From Burkholderiales bacterium UBA1834 (GTDB lineage: Bacteria; Pseudomonadota; Gammaproteobacteria; Burkholderiales; Burkholderiaceae_C): DNA of 30,143 nucleotides. Where the stretch lies: contig DDJC01000023.1 of assembly GCA_002339015.1 (NCBI GenBank), positions 1 through 30,143 on the forward strand, given 5' to 3'. Under the pieces are notes generated by a model. The model was given only the letters and a program-made list of their open reading frames with translations. It was not told the DNA's origin and did not search any database. A program made the position numbers and the translations under genes. Shown in pieces: positions 8,762 through 16,506 of this stretch (position 1 is the first letter of the stretch; every line of letters begins with the position of its first letter).

Positions 8762-8795
8762 AAAACTCACCCAGCGGGGACACATGCGGGGTGAG
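8762..8795 (-). terminator. Intrinsic terminator that is the riboswitch expression platform
   Basis: On the minus strand CTCACCC (8795-8789) pairs with GGGTGAG (8772-8766), followed directly by TTTT (8765-8762). The left arm shares its CTC with the 3' strand of the riboswitch P1 stem (CGCTC, 8797-8793). When SAH stabilises P1 this terminator should be blocked and ahcY read; without SAH the terminator can form. The arms and U-run are seen directly; the switching logic is inferred. Confidence 0.8.
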
Positions 8796-8904
8796 CGCCG
8801 TTGCAAACCATGCGTGTCGAGCCTGGGGCCCTGTCTCTTAGTTACCTCAAGCGGCCTAAAACCGCTTGAATGAGAGGGTCGGCCTTGCAACGCTCCTCGA
8901 CACG
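8791..8904 (-). ncRNA. SAH riboswitch controlling ahcY-tlyA-metF
   Basis: The minus-strand leader carries the SAH riboswitch signatures in order: GTGTCGAGGAGCGTTGC (from 8903), CCAGGCTCGACAC (8826-8814) and GCAACGGCGCTCACC (8804-8790). P1 pairs GAGCG and TTGC of the first block with CGCTC and GCAA of the third. GTGTCGAG can pair with CTCGACAC, which fits the known pseudoknot. A variable hairpin CAAGCGG...CCGCTTG lies at 8848-8868. SAH riboswitches are known upstream of ahcY in beta- and gammaproteobacteria and turn the gene on when toxic SAH builds up. Confidence 0.93.
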
Positions 8905-8911
8905 AGACGGT

Positions 8912-8940
8912 ATTGTAGGGCTTGCATGGCACGTTGTGCA
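8912..8940 (-). promoter_or_regulatory. Sigma70-like promoter of the ahcY operon
   Basis: On the minus strand TGCACA (8940-8935; 4 of 6 matches to TTGACA) is followed by 17 bases and TACAAT (8917-8912; 5 of 6 matches to TATAAT). The predicted start of transcription falls near 8905, exactly at the 5' edge of the SAH riboswitch, which supports both calls. Confidence 0.75.
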
Positions 8941-9119
8941 TGCCCGGGTGCGCTACATTTTTGAACGCACCCACCCCGGAGGCGGGGGAACCTATTCGGG
9001 TTGCCCCTGTCGTATCACAGACGCCATCCGGCGTTGAATACGAGCGGTGCACACCCCTGTGCCACCGCCGACTTGGTGGAGGCCCCTGTATGCAATCGAA
9101 TCAGAGATACCGAGAGACT

Positions 9120-10154
9120 ATGAAAATCAGCAAGCTTGCCCTGGCCACTGCGGCCCTCGTGGGCATGGCCGGCGCTGCGTCGGCCAAGAACCTGGTGTGC
9201 GTCTGGGACGTGGCCGGCAAGACGGGTGACGTCTACAACGCCGCCATCGACTATGGCGTGGCCATGCAGAAGAATGGCGTCGAGATCGAGCTGAAAAGCT
9301 ACATCGACGAGCGCGTGGCGGTCGAGGATTTCCGCGCAGGCCAGTGCGATGCGGTGATGGCCACGGCCTTCCGCACCAAGGCCTTCAACTCGGTGGCCGG
9401 CTCGATCGACTCGATCGGCTCGTCCACCGTGGTGCGCAACAACAAGATCGACATCCCGGCCAGCTACGACGTGGTCCGCAAGGTGATCCAGCTGTTCTCC
9501 AGCGAGAACGCCTCGAAGATGATGGTCGAAGGCAACTACGAAGTCGGCGGCATCTTCCCGCTGGGCGCGGCCTACCCGATCGTGCGTGACCGCTCGATCA
9601 ACTCGGTCGAAGCCCTGTCGGGCAAGAAGATCGCGGCCTTCGACTACGACAAGGCCCAGGGCGCCATGATCCAGAAGATCGGCGCGCAGCCCGTCTCGGT
9701 GGACGTGACCAACATCGGTCCGCGCTTCAACAACGGCTTCGTGGACATGGTCACCCTGCCGGCCGTGGCCTACAAGCCCTTCGAGCTGTACAAGGGCATT
9801 GGCACCAAGGGCGGCATCGGCCGCTTTCCGATCATGATCCCGACGGTGCAGATGGTGTTCAACAAGTCCAAGTTCCCCGAGGGTTTCGGCCTGAAGTCGC
9901 GCCAGTACTGGGCTGGCCAGTTCGACCACGCGATGAACCTGATCAAGAAGGCCGAGGCCGGCATTCCGGCCGCCACCTGGGATGATCTGCCCGCCGAGAA
10001 CATCCCCAAGTACGTGCTGATGCTGCGCGAGGCCCGCATCGACATCGCCAAGCAGGGCATGTACAACAAGCAGACGCTGAACATCATCAAGCGCGTGCGC
10101 TGCAGCGTGAACGGCTCGGATGCCGAATGCGCCAGCAAGAACGAGGTCGAGTGA
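9120..10154 (+). CDS. Periplasmic solute-binding-like protein (DUF6091-type)
   Basis: A protein of 344 residues with a clear Sec signal peptide (MKISKLALATAALVGMAGAASA, cut before KN). The mature part reads like an extracytoplasmic solute receptor: VCVWDVAGKTGDVYNAAIDYG, then DERVAVEDFRAGQCDAVMATAFRTKAFNS, FPLGAAYPIVRDRS and a Cys-containing C-terminus (RCSVNGSDAECASK). I recall similar proteins annotated as putative solute-binding proteins of the DUF6091 group, with distant likeness to TRAP-type receptors; the ligand is unknown. The start at 9120 is chosen for the signal peptide. No transporter membrane gene is adjacent, and the gene ends in its own terminator, so it looks monocistronic. Confidence 0.8.
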   Translation: MKISKLALATAALVGMAGAASAKNLVCVWDVAGKTGDVYNAAIDYGVAMQKNGVEIELKSYIDERVAVEDFRAGQCDAVMATAFRTKAFNSVAGSIDSIGSSTVVRNNKIDIPASYDVVRKVIQLFSSENASKMMVEGNYEVGGIFPLGAAYPIVRDRSINSVEALSGKKIAAFDYDKAQGAMIQKIGAQPVSVDVTNIGPRFNNGFVDMVTLPAVAYKPFELYKGIGTKGGIGRFPIMIPTVQMVFNKSKFPEGFGLKSRQYWAGQFDHAMNLIKKAEAGIPAATWDDLPAENIPKYVLMLREARIDIAKQGMYNKQTLNIIKRVRCSVNGSDAECASKNEVE

Positions 10155-10190
10155 CCCTCTGACGCGCTTTCTCTTCGTGCTTCGATGACA

Positions 10191-10214
10191 GGCCCGCCCC
10201 GTGCGGGCCTTTTT
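10191..10214 (+). terminator. Intrinsic terminator after the solute-binding gene
   Basis: GGCCCGC (10191-10197) and GCGGGCC (10203-10209) form a 7-bp GC stem with a 5-base loop, followed by TTTTT (10210-10214). It lies 36 bases after the stop codon at 10154. Confidence 0.93.
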
Positions 10215-10255
10215 CATGCGCCGCAGGTGTGCGCGCGGATGCCGACGTGGCAGGC

Positions 10256-11359
10256 TCAGGCCTGCAACACCGGCGCTGACGCCTGGACGCCGAGCACCAC
10301 GCGGTTGCGCCCCGCATGCTTGCCCTCGTAGAGGGCCTGGTCGGCGCGCGATATGGTGTTTTCGGACGTCTCGTCCGGGTGCCGGGCGCTCACGCCGAAG
10401 GTCATGCTGATGTGCAGCTCCTCATGGCCCACCTTGACCCGCAGGGCCTCGATGCGCTGGCGCAGGCGCTCGGCCACCATCTGCGCCTCCAGCGTACCGG
10501 CGCCGGGCAGCACCAGCAGGAACTCCTCGCCGCCCCAGCGCGCCAGGTGGTCCACCTCGCGCACCCCGTCGGACAGTACGCGGCTGACCGCCTTGAGCAC
10601 CTCGTCGCCGGCGTCGTGGCCGTAGGTGTCGTTGACCAGCTTGAAGTGGTCCAGGTCGCACAGCACGAAGGACATCTGGGACTGAGCGCGCTGCATGCGC
10701 GATTCCTCGTCGCGGATGGCCTCGATCACGGCGCGCCGGTTGCTGAGCTGGGTGAGGGGGTCGGTGGTGGCCATGGCGCGCAGGTTCGCCTCGGCCTTGG
10801 ACATGAGGTAGTGGTAATAGCCGGCCAGAAAGATCAGGATCAGCACAGTGCCCAGCACGTTGAAGTAGTGCAGACCGTCGAGCACGCTGGTGGGCAAGGC
10901 CACCAGCGGGTCGCGGCGCAGCAGCAGCATGTCCATGCCCAGATAGATCACCGTCAACGTGGACACCACCAGCACCTTCAGCGCCAGGGGGCGGAAATCG
11001 GTGATCACCGCCACCGGGATCACCAGCAGGATGTAGAAATGGAAGCCCGAGCCCCAGCCGATCACCCAGACCGCGAGGATGGCGTGGGTCAGCACCTCCA
11101 GGGCGGTGACCAGCCAGCACAGGCCCATGCGCCCCGTGTGGGCCAGCCAGAAGGTCCACACATAGCACAGCACGCTGGCCACGTTGATGATGGCCATGGC
11201 CTCCACGCCTGCCCAGTGGAACAGGGTGAGGAAAGCGACGTGGGTCAGCCCGGCGACCACCGCGGTGCCCTTGAGCAGCAGACGCAAGGCGTCGGATGCC
11301 TGGACCGGCTCGGAAGACCGAGAGGCGGGAATCGGGGATTTCCTTGGAATTTCGGACAT
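10256..11359 (-). CDS. Membrane-anchored diguanylate cyclase (GGDEF)
   Basis: A protein of 367 residues from the MSEIPRK start. Residues about 28-186 hold five or six membrane segments of an unassigned sensor type, followed by a GGDEF domain (about 195-360). The active-site motif is GGEEF at 276-280 in RWGGEEF, which is catalytically competent, and the product-inhibition site RxxD is at 267-270, the canonical five residues ahead. The enzyme should make cyclic di-GMP from two GTP at the inner membrane and be feedback-inhibited. A GTG at 11404 would add 15 residues, but its ribosome site is too close, so 11359 is preferred even though no strong site precedes it. A sigma28-like promoter lies 99-126 bases upstream, which suggests expression with the flagellar regulon. 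Confidence 0.92.
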   Translation of the reverse strand: MSEIPRKSPIPASRSSEPVQASDALRLLLKGTAVVAGLTHVAFLTLFHWAGVEAMAIINVASVLCYVWTFWLAHTGRMGLCWLVTALEVLTHAILAVWVIGWGSGFHFYILLVIPVAVITDFRPLALKVLVVSTLTVIYLGMDMLLLRRDPLVALPTSVLDGLHYFNVLGTVLILIFLAGYYHYLMSKAEANLRAMATTDPLTQLSNRRAVIEAIRDEESRMQRAQSQMSFVLCDLDHFKLVNDTYGHDAGDEVLKAVSRVLSDGVREVDHLARWGGEEFLLVLPGAGTLEAQMVAERLRQRIEALRVKVGHEELHISMTFGVSARHPDETSENTISRADQALYEGKHAGRNRVVLGVQASAPVLQA

Positions 11360-11458
11360 TGGTCGGTGTGGCGGTGTTGGTGTGGCAACCCGATGCGCGT
11401 GCACACCGTCCTGTGGGAATGCAGGACGCCGCAGCGGGAACTACGCTGGATATCTCGG

Positions 11459-11485
11459 ATATCGGCCCTCGGCAGCGGCGCTTGA
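11459..11485 (-). promoter_or_regulatory. Sigma28 (FliA)-like promoter of the diguanylate cyclase
   Basis: The minus strand reads TCAA (11485-11482), 15 bases, then GCCGATAT (11466-11459). The flagellar sigma28 consensus is TAAA-N15-GCCGATAA, with TCAA common at -35, so spacing and both boxes match. It lies about 100 bases upstream of the start codon and in the right orientation. Confidence 0.7.
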
Positions 11486-11563
11486 ATCAGGGAGGACCCT
11501 GGGGCGCGCGCCTGGTGGCCCATGCCGACAATGACCACAAAGTGGGGAAACGGCGCCCCTGGC

Positions 11564-12316
11564 CTAACGCACGAGCGTCCTCAGGTACGGGACGTCCCGG
11601 AGCAAGGGCGGCATGGACAATGCCAACAGCAATGCAGCCAGAGGCACGACACAGACAAATCCGGCATGCTTGAATCCGAACGCGCCAGCGATGCCGCCCA
11701 GCACGAACATGCCGACCAACCCGGCCGCCATCTTCAGACGTGCGGCGTTGTGGCGGACATGCTGGTCACGGGGTAGCCCGCGGCTGTTCCAGTAAACCAG
11801 TTTCCCGAGTTCCACGCCCAGGTCGGTGATGTTGCCGGTCATGTGCGTGGTGCGGATGCTGCCGGCGGATGTCTTGGACACCACAGCGTTCTGCAAGCCC
11901 ATGATGAATGAGAGCAGGAGCACCGTGATCGGCAGCGCAAAGGGTGTGGACCATGTCAATGTGATCGCGCCCATCAGGCCGAAGGACAGCATCAGGGCCG
12001 CTTCGAGCAGCAGCGGCAACGCATAGACGCTGTGCAGCCGGTGCTGGCGTCCCCAGTTGACCAGCACGGCGCTGAGCGAGGCCCCCATCACAAAGGAGGC
12101 CAATGCGCCCAGGGCGTTCAACAGCATGGTCGTGTTGCCGAGCACCAGCCCGTCTGCCACCTGCGATGCGAAGCCAGTCATGTGGGAGGTGTACATGTGC
12201 AGGATCAGGAATCCGCCCGCGTTGATGGCCCCCGCATTGAAGGCCAGCAGCAACCCGAGTGCCCTGTTGGTGGATGGGGCCCGATGGCGGCTGGTCAGGA
12301 ATTTGAATCTGCGCAT
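11564..12316 (-). CDS. DUF1275 (YoaK-family) integral membrane protein
   Basis: A protein of 250 residues from MRRFKFLT with about six hydrophobic segments. It has the family features: GLLLAFNAGAINAGGFL in the first segment, HMYTSHMTGFASQVADGL, and near the middle GLQNAVVSKTSAGSIRTTHMTGNITDLGVELG, the second of two related 'HMTG' motifs that mark DUF1275. Function is not established for the family; a transport role is usually assumed. The frame extends 61 codons further upstream, but homology starts at 12316. Its promoter should lie in the region shared with prfC, where operator-like palindromes are found. Confidence 0.88.
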   Translation of the reverse strand: MRRFKFLTSRHRAPSTNRALGLLLAFNAGAINAGGFLILHMYTSHMTGFASQVADGLVLGNTTMLLNALGALASFVMGASLSAVLVNWGRQHRLHSVYALPLLLEAALMLSFGLMGAITLTWSTPFALPITVLLLSFIMGLQNAVVSKTSAGSIRTTHMTGNITDLGVELGKLVYWNSRGLPRDQHVRHNAARLKMAAGLVGMFVLGGIAGAFGFKHAGFVCVVPLAALLLALSMPPLLRDVPYLRTLVR

Positions 12317-12672
12317 GGTTGTCTTGTGAAAAGCACGGATCGCACCAGATGCCGGCCTGGTCTTGTCAAGTTCAATGCGGCATCGAAGCCGCAGTGGCCA
12401 GGGTTCTGCCTCCCCACTGTCGGGAACGGCTCGACTCATTGGACTGAACGCCCATTCCGACGGATGCGGACCTTGTACACGTCGTCCAGAGCTCGTCATC
12501 TGCGCTTAAGAGCGCGTTAACGACCTTAGCACGCGCTTAAAGCGCAGATACCGGTCGCCACGCCGGCGCCGACCTGCGCCAACCTGCGACAATGTGCGGT
12601 TGCTCCGCCTGACGCCCCTACATCCTCCCGGTTTGCGTACATCACTGCGTACATATTCGAGAATTCACTGCC
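12317..12672. other. Divergent intergenic region between the DUF1275 gene and prfC
   Basis: These 356 bases hold the tandem palindromes at 12498-12549 and a direct repeat TGCGTACAT at 12634-12642 and 12646-12654 (12 bases apart) just before prfC. No promoter with good -35 and -10 boxes could be assigned on either strand. Confidence 0.5.
12498..12549. repeat. Two tandem operator-like palindromes inside a larger inverted repeat
   Basis: GCGCTTAAGAGCGC (12502-12515) and GCGCTTAAAGCGC (12533-12545) are near-identical palindromes whose starts are 31 bases apart, about three helical turns. Outer arms ATCTGCGCTT (12498-12507) and AAGCGCAGAT (12540-12549), plus inner arms AGCGCGT (12511-12517) and ACGCGCT (12531-12537), also make the whole block a long imperfect inverted repeat. 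The position between divergent genes suggests a repressor site; no T-run makes it a terminator. Confidence 0.6.
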
Positions 12673-14298
12673 ATGTCCCACAGCGCTATCCAAGACGAGG
12701 TCAGGCGTAGACGCACGTTTGCCATCATCTCCCACCCCGACGCCGGCAAGACCACGCTGACGGAAAAGCTGCTGCTGTTCTCCGGCGCGATCCACATCGC
12801 CGGTGCCGTGAAGGGCCGCAAGGCCTCGCGCCACGCCACTTCTGACTGGATGGAGATCGAAAAGCAGCGCGGCATCTCGGTGGCCTCCAGCGTGATGCAG
12901 ATGCTGTACCGCGAGCACGTGGTCAACCTGCTCGACACCCCGGGCCACAAGGATTTCTCGGAAGACACCTACCGCGTGCTCACCGCCGTCGATTCGGCCC
13001 TGATGGTGATCGACGCGGCCAACGGTGTGGAAGCGCAGACCAAGCGCCTGATCGAGGTTTGCCGCCAGCGCGACACGCCCATCATCACCTTCGTCAACAA
13101 GATGGACCGCGAAGGCCGTGACCCGGTGGAGCTGCTCGACGAGGTCGAGCGCGAGCTGGGCATGCCTTGCGTGCCCATGACCTGGCCGGTAGGCCAGGGC
13201 AAGCAGTTTGGCGGCATCGTGAACCTGCGCACGCAGAGCATGCGGCTGTTCAGCGCCGGCGCCGACAAGCGCGGCGAAGATGATGAAGTGGTGCCGCTGA
13301 GCGAGCGCGACAAGCTGCACGAGCGCTTCGGCCACGACTGGGAACTGGCCGAGCAGAACATGGAGCTGATGGCCGGCGCGGCGCCCGCGTTCGACCTGGA
13401 GGCGTTTTTGGCCGCCAAGCAGACGCCGGTGTTCTTCGGCTCGGCCGTGAACAACTTCGGCGTGCAGGAGATCCTGGACGCACTGGTGGACCTGGCCCCC
13501 GCGCCCCACCCGCGCCTGAGCACCGAGAAGGACGGCTCCAAGCGCGAGATCGACCCCGGCATGGAGAACTTCTCCGGCGTGGTGTTCAAGGTGCAGGCCA
13601 ACATGGATCCTTCCCACCGCGACCGCATCGCCTTCGTGCGCGTGTGCTCCGGCCAGTACGTGCCGGGCATGAAGCTCAAGGTGCAGCGCTCGGGCAAGGA
13701 GCTGCGGCCCACCAGCGTGGTGACCTTCCTGTCGCAGCGCCGTGAAGCGGTGGATGAAGCCTTTGCCGGCGACATCATCGGCTTCACCACGCACGGCGGC
13801 GTGCAGCTGGGCGACACCATCACCGATGGCATCACCCTGCAGTACACCGGCCTGCCCTTCTTCGCGCCCGAGCTGTTCCAGACCGTGGAGCTGGCCAACC
13901 CGATGAAGAGCAAGCAGCTGCAGGCCGGCCTGATGCAGCTGGGCGAGGAAGGCGCGATCCAGGTGTTCCGGCCCGAAGCCGGCGGCTCGATGCTGCTGGG
14001 TGCGGTCGGCCAGCTGCAGTTCGAAGTGGTGCAGCACCGCCTGAAGGCCGAGTACGGCGTGGACATCCGCCTGATGCCCTGCCGTTTCACCGGCGCGCGC
14101 TGGATCACGGCCGACACGCCCGAGGCGCTCAAGAAGTTCACCGACGAGAACGCGTCGAAGCTGGCGCTGGATGCCGCCGACACGCTGGCCTACATGATGA
14201 CCTCGGCCTACGACCTGCGCCTGACGGCCGAGCGGCACCCGCTGGTGCACTTCCACCCCTTGCGCGAGCACGCCGGGCTGAGCCTGTCCAGCCAGTGA
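12673..14298 (+). CDS. prfC: Peptide chain release factor 3 (RF3)
   Basis: A protein of 541 residues (E. coli RF3 has 529). RF3 is a GTPase that removes RF1/RF2 from the ribosome after peptide release. GTPase motifs: HPDAGKTT (G1, 21-28), DTPGHKDF (G3, 88-95) and NKMD (G4, 142-145). The N-terminus EVRRRRTFAIISHPDAGKTTLTEKLLLFSGAI and the later EIEKQRGISVASSVMQ are typical of RF3 and separate it from EF-G. Domain 2/3 sequences (SHRDRIAFVRVCSGQ; FRPEAGGSMLLGAVGQLQFEVVQHRL) are intact. The start at 12673 is set by homology; the ribosome site is weak. Confidence 0.97.
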   Translation: MSHSAIQDEVRRRRTFAIISHPDAGKTTLTEKLLLFSGAIHIAGAVKGRKASRHATSDWMEIEKQRGISVASSVMQMLYREHVVNLLDTPGHKDFSEDTYRVLTAVDSALMVIDAANGVEAQTKRLIEVCRQRDTPIITFVNKMDREGRDPVELLDEVERELGMPCVPMTWPVGQGKQFGGIVNLRTQSMRLFSAGADKRGEDDEVVPLSERDKLHERFGHDWELAEQNMELMAGAAPAFDLEAFLAAKQTPVFFGSAVNNFGVQEILDALVDLAPAPHPRLSTEKDGSKREIDPGMENFSGVVFKVQANMDPSHRDRIAFVRVCSGQYVPGMKLKVQRSGKELRPTSVVTFLSQRREAVDEAFAGDIIGFTTHGGVQLGDTITDGITLQYTGLPFFAPELFQTVELANPMKSKQLQAGLMQLGEEGAIQVFRPEAGGSMLLGAVGQLQFEVVQHRLKAEYGVDIRLMPCRFTGARWITADTPEALKKFTDENASKLALDAADTLAYMMTSAYDLRLTAERHPLVHFHPLREHAGLSLSSQ

Positions 14299-14301
14299 CT
14301 T

Positions 14302-14345
14302 TGTGGCGGCCCGCCAAGGTCTTTCACCGACCGCGGGCCGCCACA
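14302..14345 (+). terminator. 13-bp perfect inverted repeat just after prfC
   Basis: TGTGGCGGCCCGC (14302-14314) pairs perfectly with GCGGGCCGCCACA (14333-14345) around an 18-base loop, beginning 4 bases after the prfC stop. No T-run follows on either strand, so it is not a classical intrinsic terminator. It may end or stabilise the prfC transcript. The remaining bases up to 14427 show no other feature. Confidence 0.45.
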
Positions 14346-14427
14346 GGCTCTCAGCAATACACAGCAACACGCCAGCAACACGGGGCCCGCAGCATCGCGC
14401 GGTTGCCACTGCGTTGCCGAGGTTTCC

Positions 14428-16506
14428 GTGTTGCACCCATGGCGTCTTGCCGGGCCCCGGGCCCCGCGCGCTGCGTCGCGCCTGATCGTTTCATCCGCCC
14501 TGGCCCTGTGCGGTCTGTCCGGGATGGCCGGAGCCACCTGGGCGGCGGACACCAGCACGGCCAGCACCAGCACGGCCTCGGCCGAGCCGGCGCGCGTGAT
14601 CGTCAAGCTCAAGTCCGGCTCCAGCCTGCTGCAGCAAGCCGGCGGCGAGCGCATGCGGCGCATGGGCCAGCGCATGGGACTGAGCCTGAGCGATGGCCGC
14701 CAGATCGGCGCACGCACCCACGTGGCCACGATGCGCGGCAAGACCTCCGCGGCGCTGGCGGCCGAACTCGCGCAGCAGACGGATGTGGAGTACGCAGTGG
14801 TCGACCAGCGGCGCAAAGCGCTGCAGGTGACGCCCAATGACCCGCTGTTCGGCAGCGGCCAGTCCAGCCCCTACCCCACCGACGGCCAGTGGTACGCCCA
14901 CACGGCCGATGCCGCGCTGGTATCGGCCATCAACGCGCCCGCCGCCTGGGCCTTGAGCACGGGCAGCAGTTCGGTGGTGGTGGCCGTGGTGGACACCGGC
15001 GTGCGCTACGACCACCTTGACCTGGCGGCCAAGCTGCTGCTGGGCTACAACTTCATCTCCGAGGCGGCCATCGCGGGCAACGCGGTCGGCCGCAGCAGCG
15101 ACGCCTCCGACCTGGGCGACTACCTCACCAGCAGCGAGATCAGCGCCAACAGCAGCCTGTTCTCGGGCTGCTCGGCCAGCGCGAGCAGCAGCTGGCACGG
15201 CACCGTGGTGTCCGGCATCATCGGCGCGGACACCCACAACGGCGCGGGCATCGCCGGTGTGGGCTGGAACGTGAAGATCCTGCCCGTGCGCGTGCTGGGC
15301 AAGTGCGGCGGCTACGACTCGGACATCATCGCGGGCATGCGCTGGGCGGCGGGGCTGAGCGTGAGCGGCGCCCCCGCCAACCCTTACCCGGCCCGCGTGA
15401 TCAACCTGAGCCTGAGCGGCACGGGCACCTGCTCGCAGGCCTACCTTGAAGCCGTGAGCGAAGTCACCGCGGCAGGCGCGCTGGTGGTGGCCGCCGCAGG
15501 CAATGAATCGACCACCACTGGCACACCGGCCAACTGCACGGGGGTGGTCGGCGTGGCGGCGCTGCGCCATGTGGGCACCAAGGCGGGGTACTCGTCGCTG
15601 GGCTCGGCCGTGGGCATCAGCGCGCCGGGGGGCAACTGCGTGAACAGCACCGGCAGTTGCAGCTACGGCTTCGTGAGCACCACCAACAGCGGCTCGACCA
15701 CGCCGGTGAGCGATGCCAGTGGCGGCTCTATCTACACCGATGCCAACAGCGCCGAGGTGGGCACCAGCTTCTCGGCGCCGTTGGTGAGCGCCACGGCGGC
15801 GCTGATGTTCTCGGCCCAACCCACGCTCACGCCGGCCCAGGTGGCCACGCTGATCAAGTCGAGCGCACGGGCCTTTCCGACCACGGGCGGCACCTCGGGC
15901 ATCAGCCAGTGCCGCGCGACCAGCGGGCGCAACGGCAGCAGCACGCAGGACGAGTGTTACTGCACCACCACCACCTGCGGTGCCGGCATGCTGGACGCAG
16001 GCGCCGCCGTGGCCGCCGCACTGGGTACGGTGGTCGGCCCCAGCGCCAGCATCACCCTGAGCCCCGACAGCCCTACCGCAGGCCAGTCCGTCACCCTGAG
16101 CGCGGCCGGCTCGCAGGCGGGCTCCAGCAGCATCACCAGCTACCAGTGGAGCCTGGTCAGCGGCGGCGGCATCGTCACCAGCCTGAGCAGCGCCACGGGG
16201 CAGACCGTCACGGCCACCCCTTCAGGCGCGGGCATGTTCAGCGTCACGCTCACGGTGGCCGATGGCAACGGCCGCAGCGCCAGCACCACGCAGAGTATCA
16301 CCGTGAGCGCAGTGGCCAGCGCGGTGGCCGTGAGCGAGAGCACGGCGAGCACCTCGACGTCGAGCAGCAGCGGAGGGGGCGGGGCCGGTGCGCTGGACCC
16401 GATGGGGCTGGCCGCGCTGGGCTTGACGGCGGCCACGCTGGGCGTGCGCCGTTGGCGCAAGGCTCGGCTCAGTGCCCGCCAGTCCAGTAGTCGTCAAGGT
16501 TCTTGA
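14428..16506 (+). CDS. Secreted S8 (subtilisin-like) serine protease with PKD-like domain and GlyGly-CTERM-like tail
   Basis: A protein of 692 residues starting with GTG; GAGG lies 5 bases upstream. Signal peptide to about residue 40 (ALALCGLSGMAGATWAA), propeptide-like region about 50-130, then the S8 catalytic domain with D189 (VVAVVDTGV), H257 (SWHGTVVSG), N359 (AAAGNE, oxyanion hole) and S447 (GTSFSAP). Several Cys residues suggest disulfides. Residues about 539-628 form a PKD/Ig-like domain. The C-terminus has a Ser/Thr spacer, SSSSGGGGAGALDP (645-658), a hydrophobic stretch and VRRWRKAR, which is the three-part build of GlyGly-CTERM (rhombosortase) sorting tails. The protein should be exported and then processed or anchored by that tail; no rhombosortase gene is in the window. 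Its last 38 bases overlap the convergent HD-GYP gene. Confidence 0.92.
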   Translation: MLHPWRLAGPRAPRAASRLIVSSALALCGLSGMAGATWAADTSTASTSTASAEPARVIVKLKSGSSLLQQAGGERMRRMGQRMGLSLSDGRQIGARTHVATMRGKTSAALAAELAQQTDVEYAVVDQRRKALQVTPNDPLFGSGQSSPYPTDGQWYAHTADAALVSAINAPAAWALSTGSSSVVVAVVDTGVRYDHLDLAAKLLLGYNFISEAAIAGNAVGRSSDASDLGDYLTSSEISANSSLFSGCSASASSSWHGTVVSGIIGADTHNGAGIAGVGWNVKILPVRVLGKCGGYDSDIIAGMRWAAGLSVSGAPANPYPARVINLSLSGTGTCSQAYLEAVSEVTAAGALVVAAAGNESTTTGTPANCTGVVGVAALRHVGTKAGYSSLGSAVGISAPGGNCVNSTGSCSYGFVSTTNSGSTTPVSDASGGSIYTDANSAEVGTSFSAPLVSATAALMFSAQPTLTPAQVATLIKSSARAFPTTGGTSGISQCRATSGRNGSSTQDECYCTTTTCGAGMLDAGAAVAAALGTVVGPSASITLSPDSPTAGQSVTLSAAGSQAGSSSITSYQWSLVSGGGIVTSLSSATGQTVTATPSGAGMFSVTLTVADGNGRSASTTQSITVSAVASAVAVSESTASTSTSSSSGGGGAGALDPMGLAALGLTAATLGVRRWRKARLSARQSSSRQGS

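Larger units (their letters stand above)
8654..9119. other. Divergent leader region between ahcY and the solute-binding gene
   Basis: This 466-base gene-free stretch holds the ahcY promoter, riboswitch and terminator on the minus strand. On the side of the plus-strand gene it contains two hairpins: GGGTGCG (8946-8952) with CGCACCC (8966-8972), and CCCCG (8974-8978) with CGGGG (8983-8987). They may be part of an untranslated leader. I could not place a convincing plus-strand promoter. Confidence 0.5.

Noticed and set aside
8654..9052. In-frame extension of ahcY upstream to 9052
   Set aside because: It would translate the promoter, riboswitch and terminator; homology and a good ribosome site place the start at 8653.
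12498..12549. Terminator or chromosome-dimer (dif) site
   Set aside because: It lies between divergent genes with no T-run, and the sequence does not resemble the Xer/dif consensus.
14491..15819. Long open frame antisense to the protease
   Set aside because: High-GC codon bias leaves antisense frames open; composition is Ala/Gly/Arg-rich with no domain.
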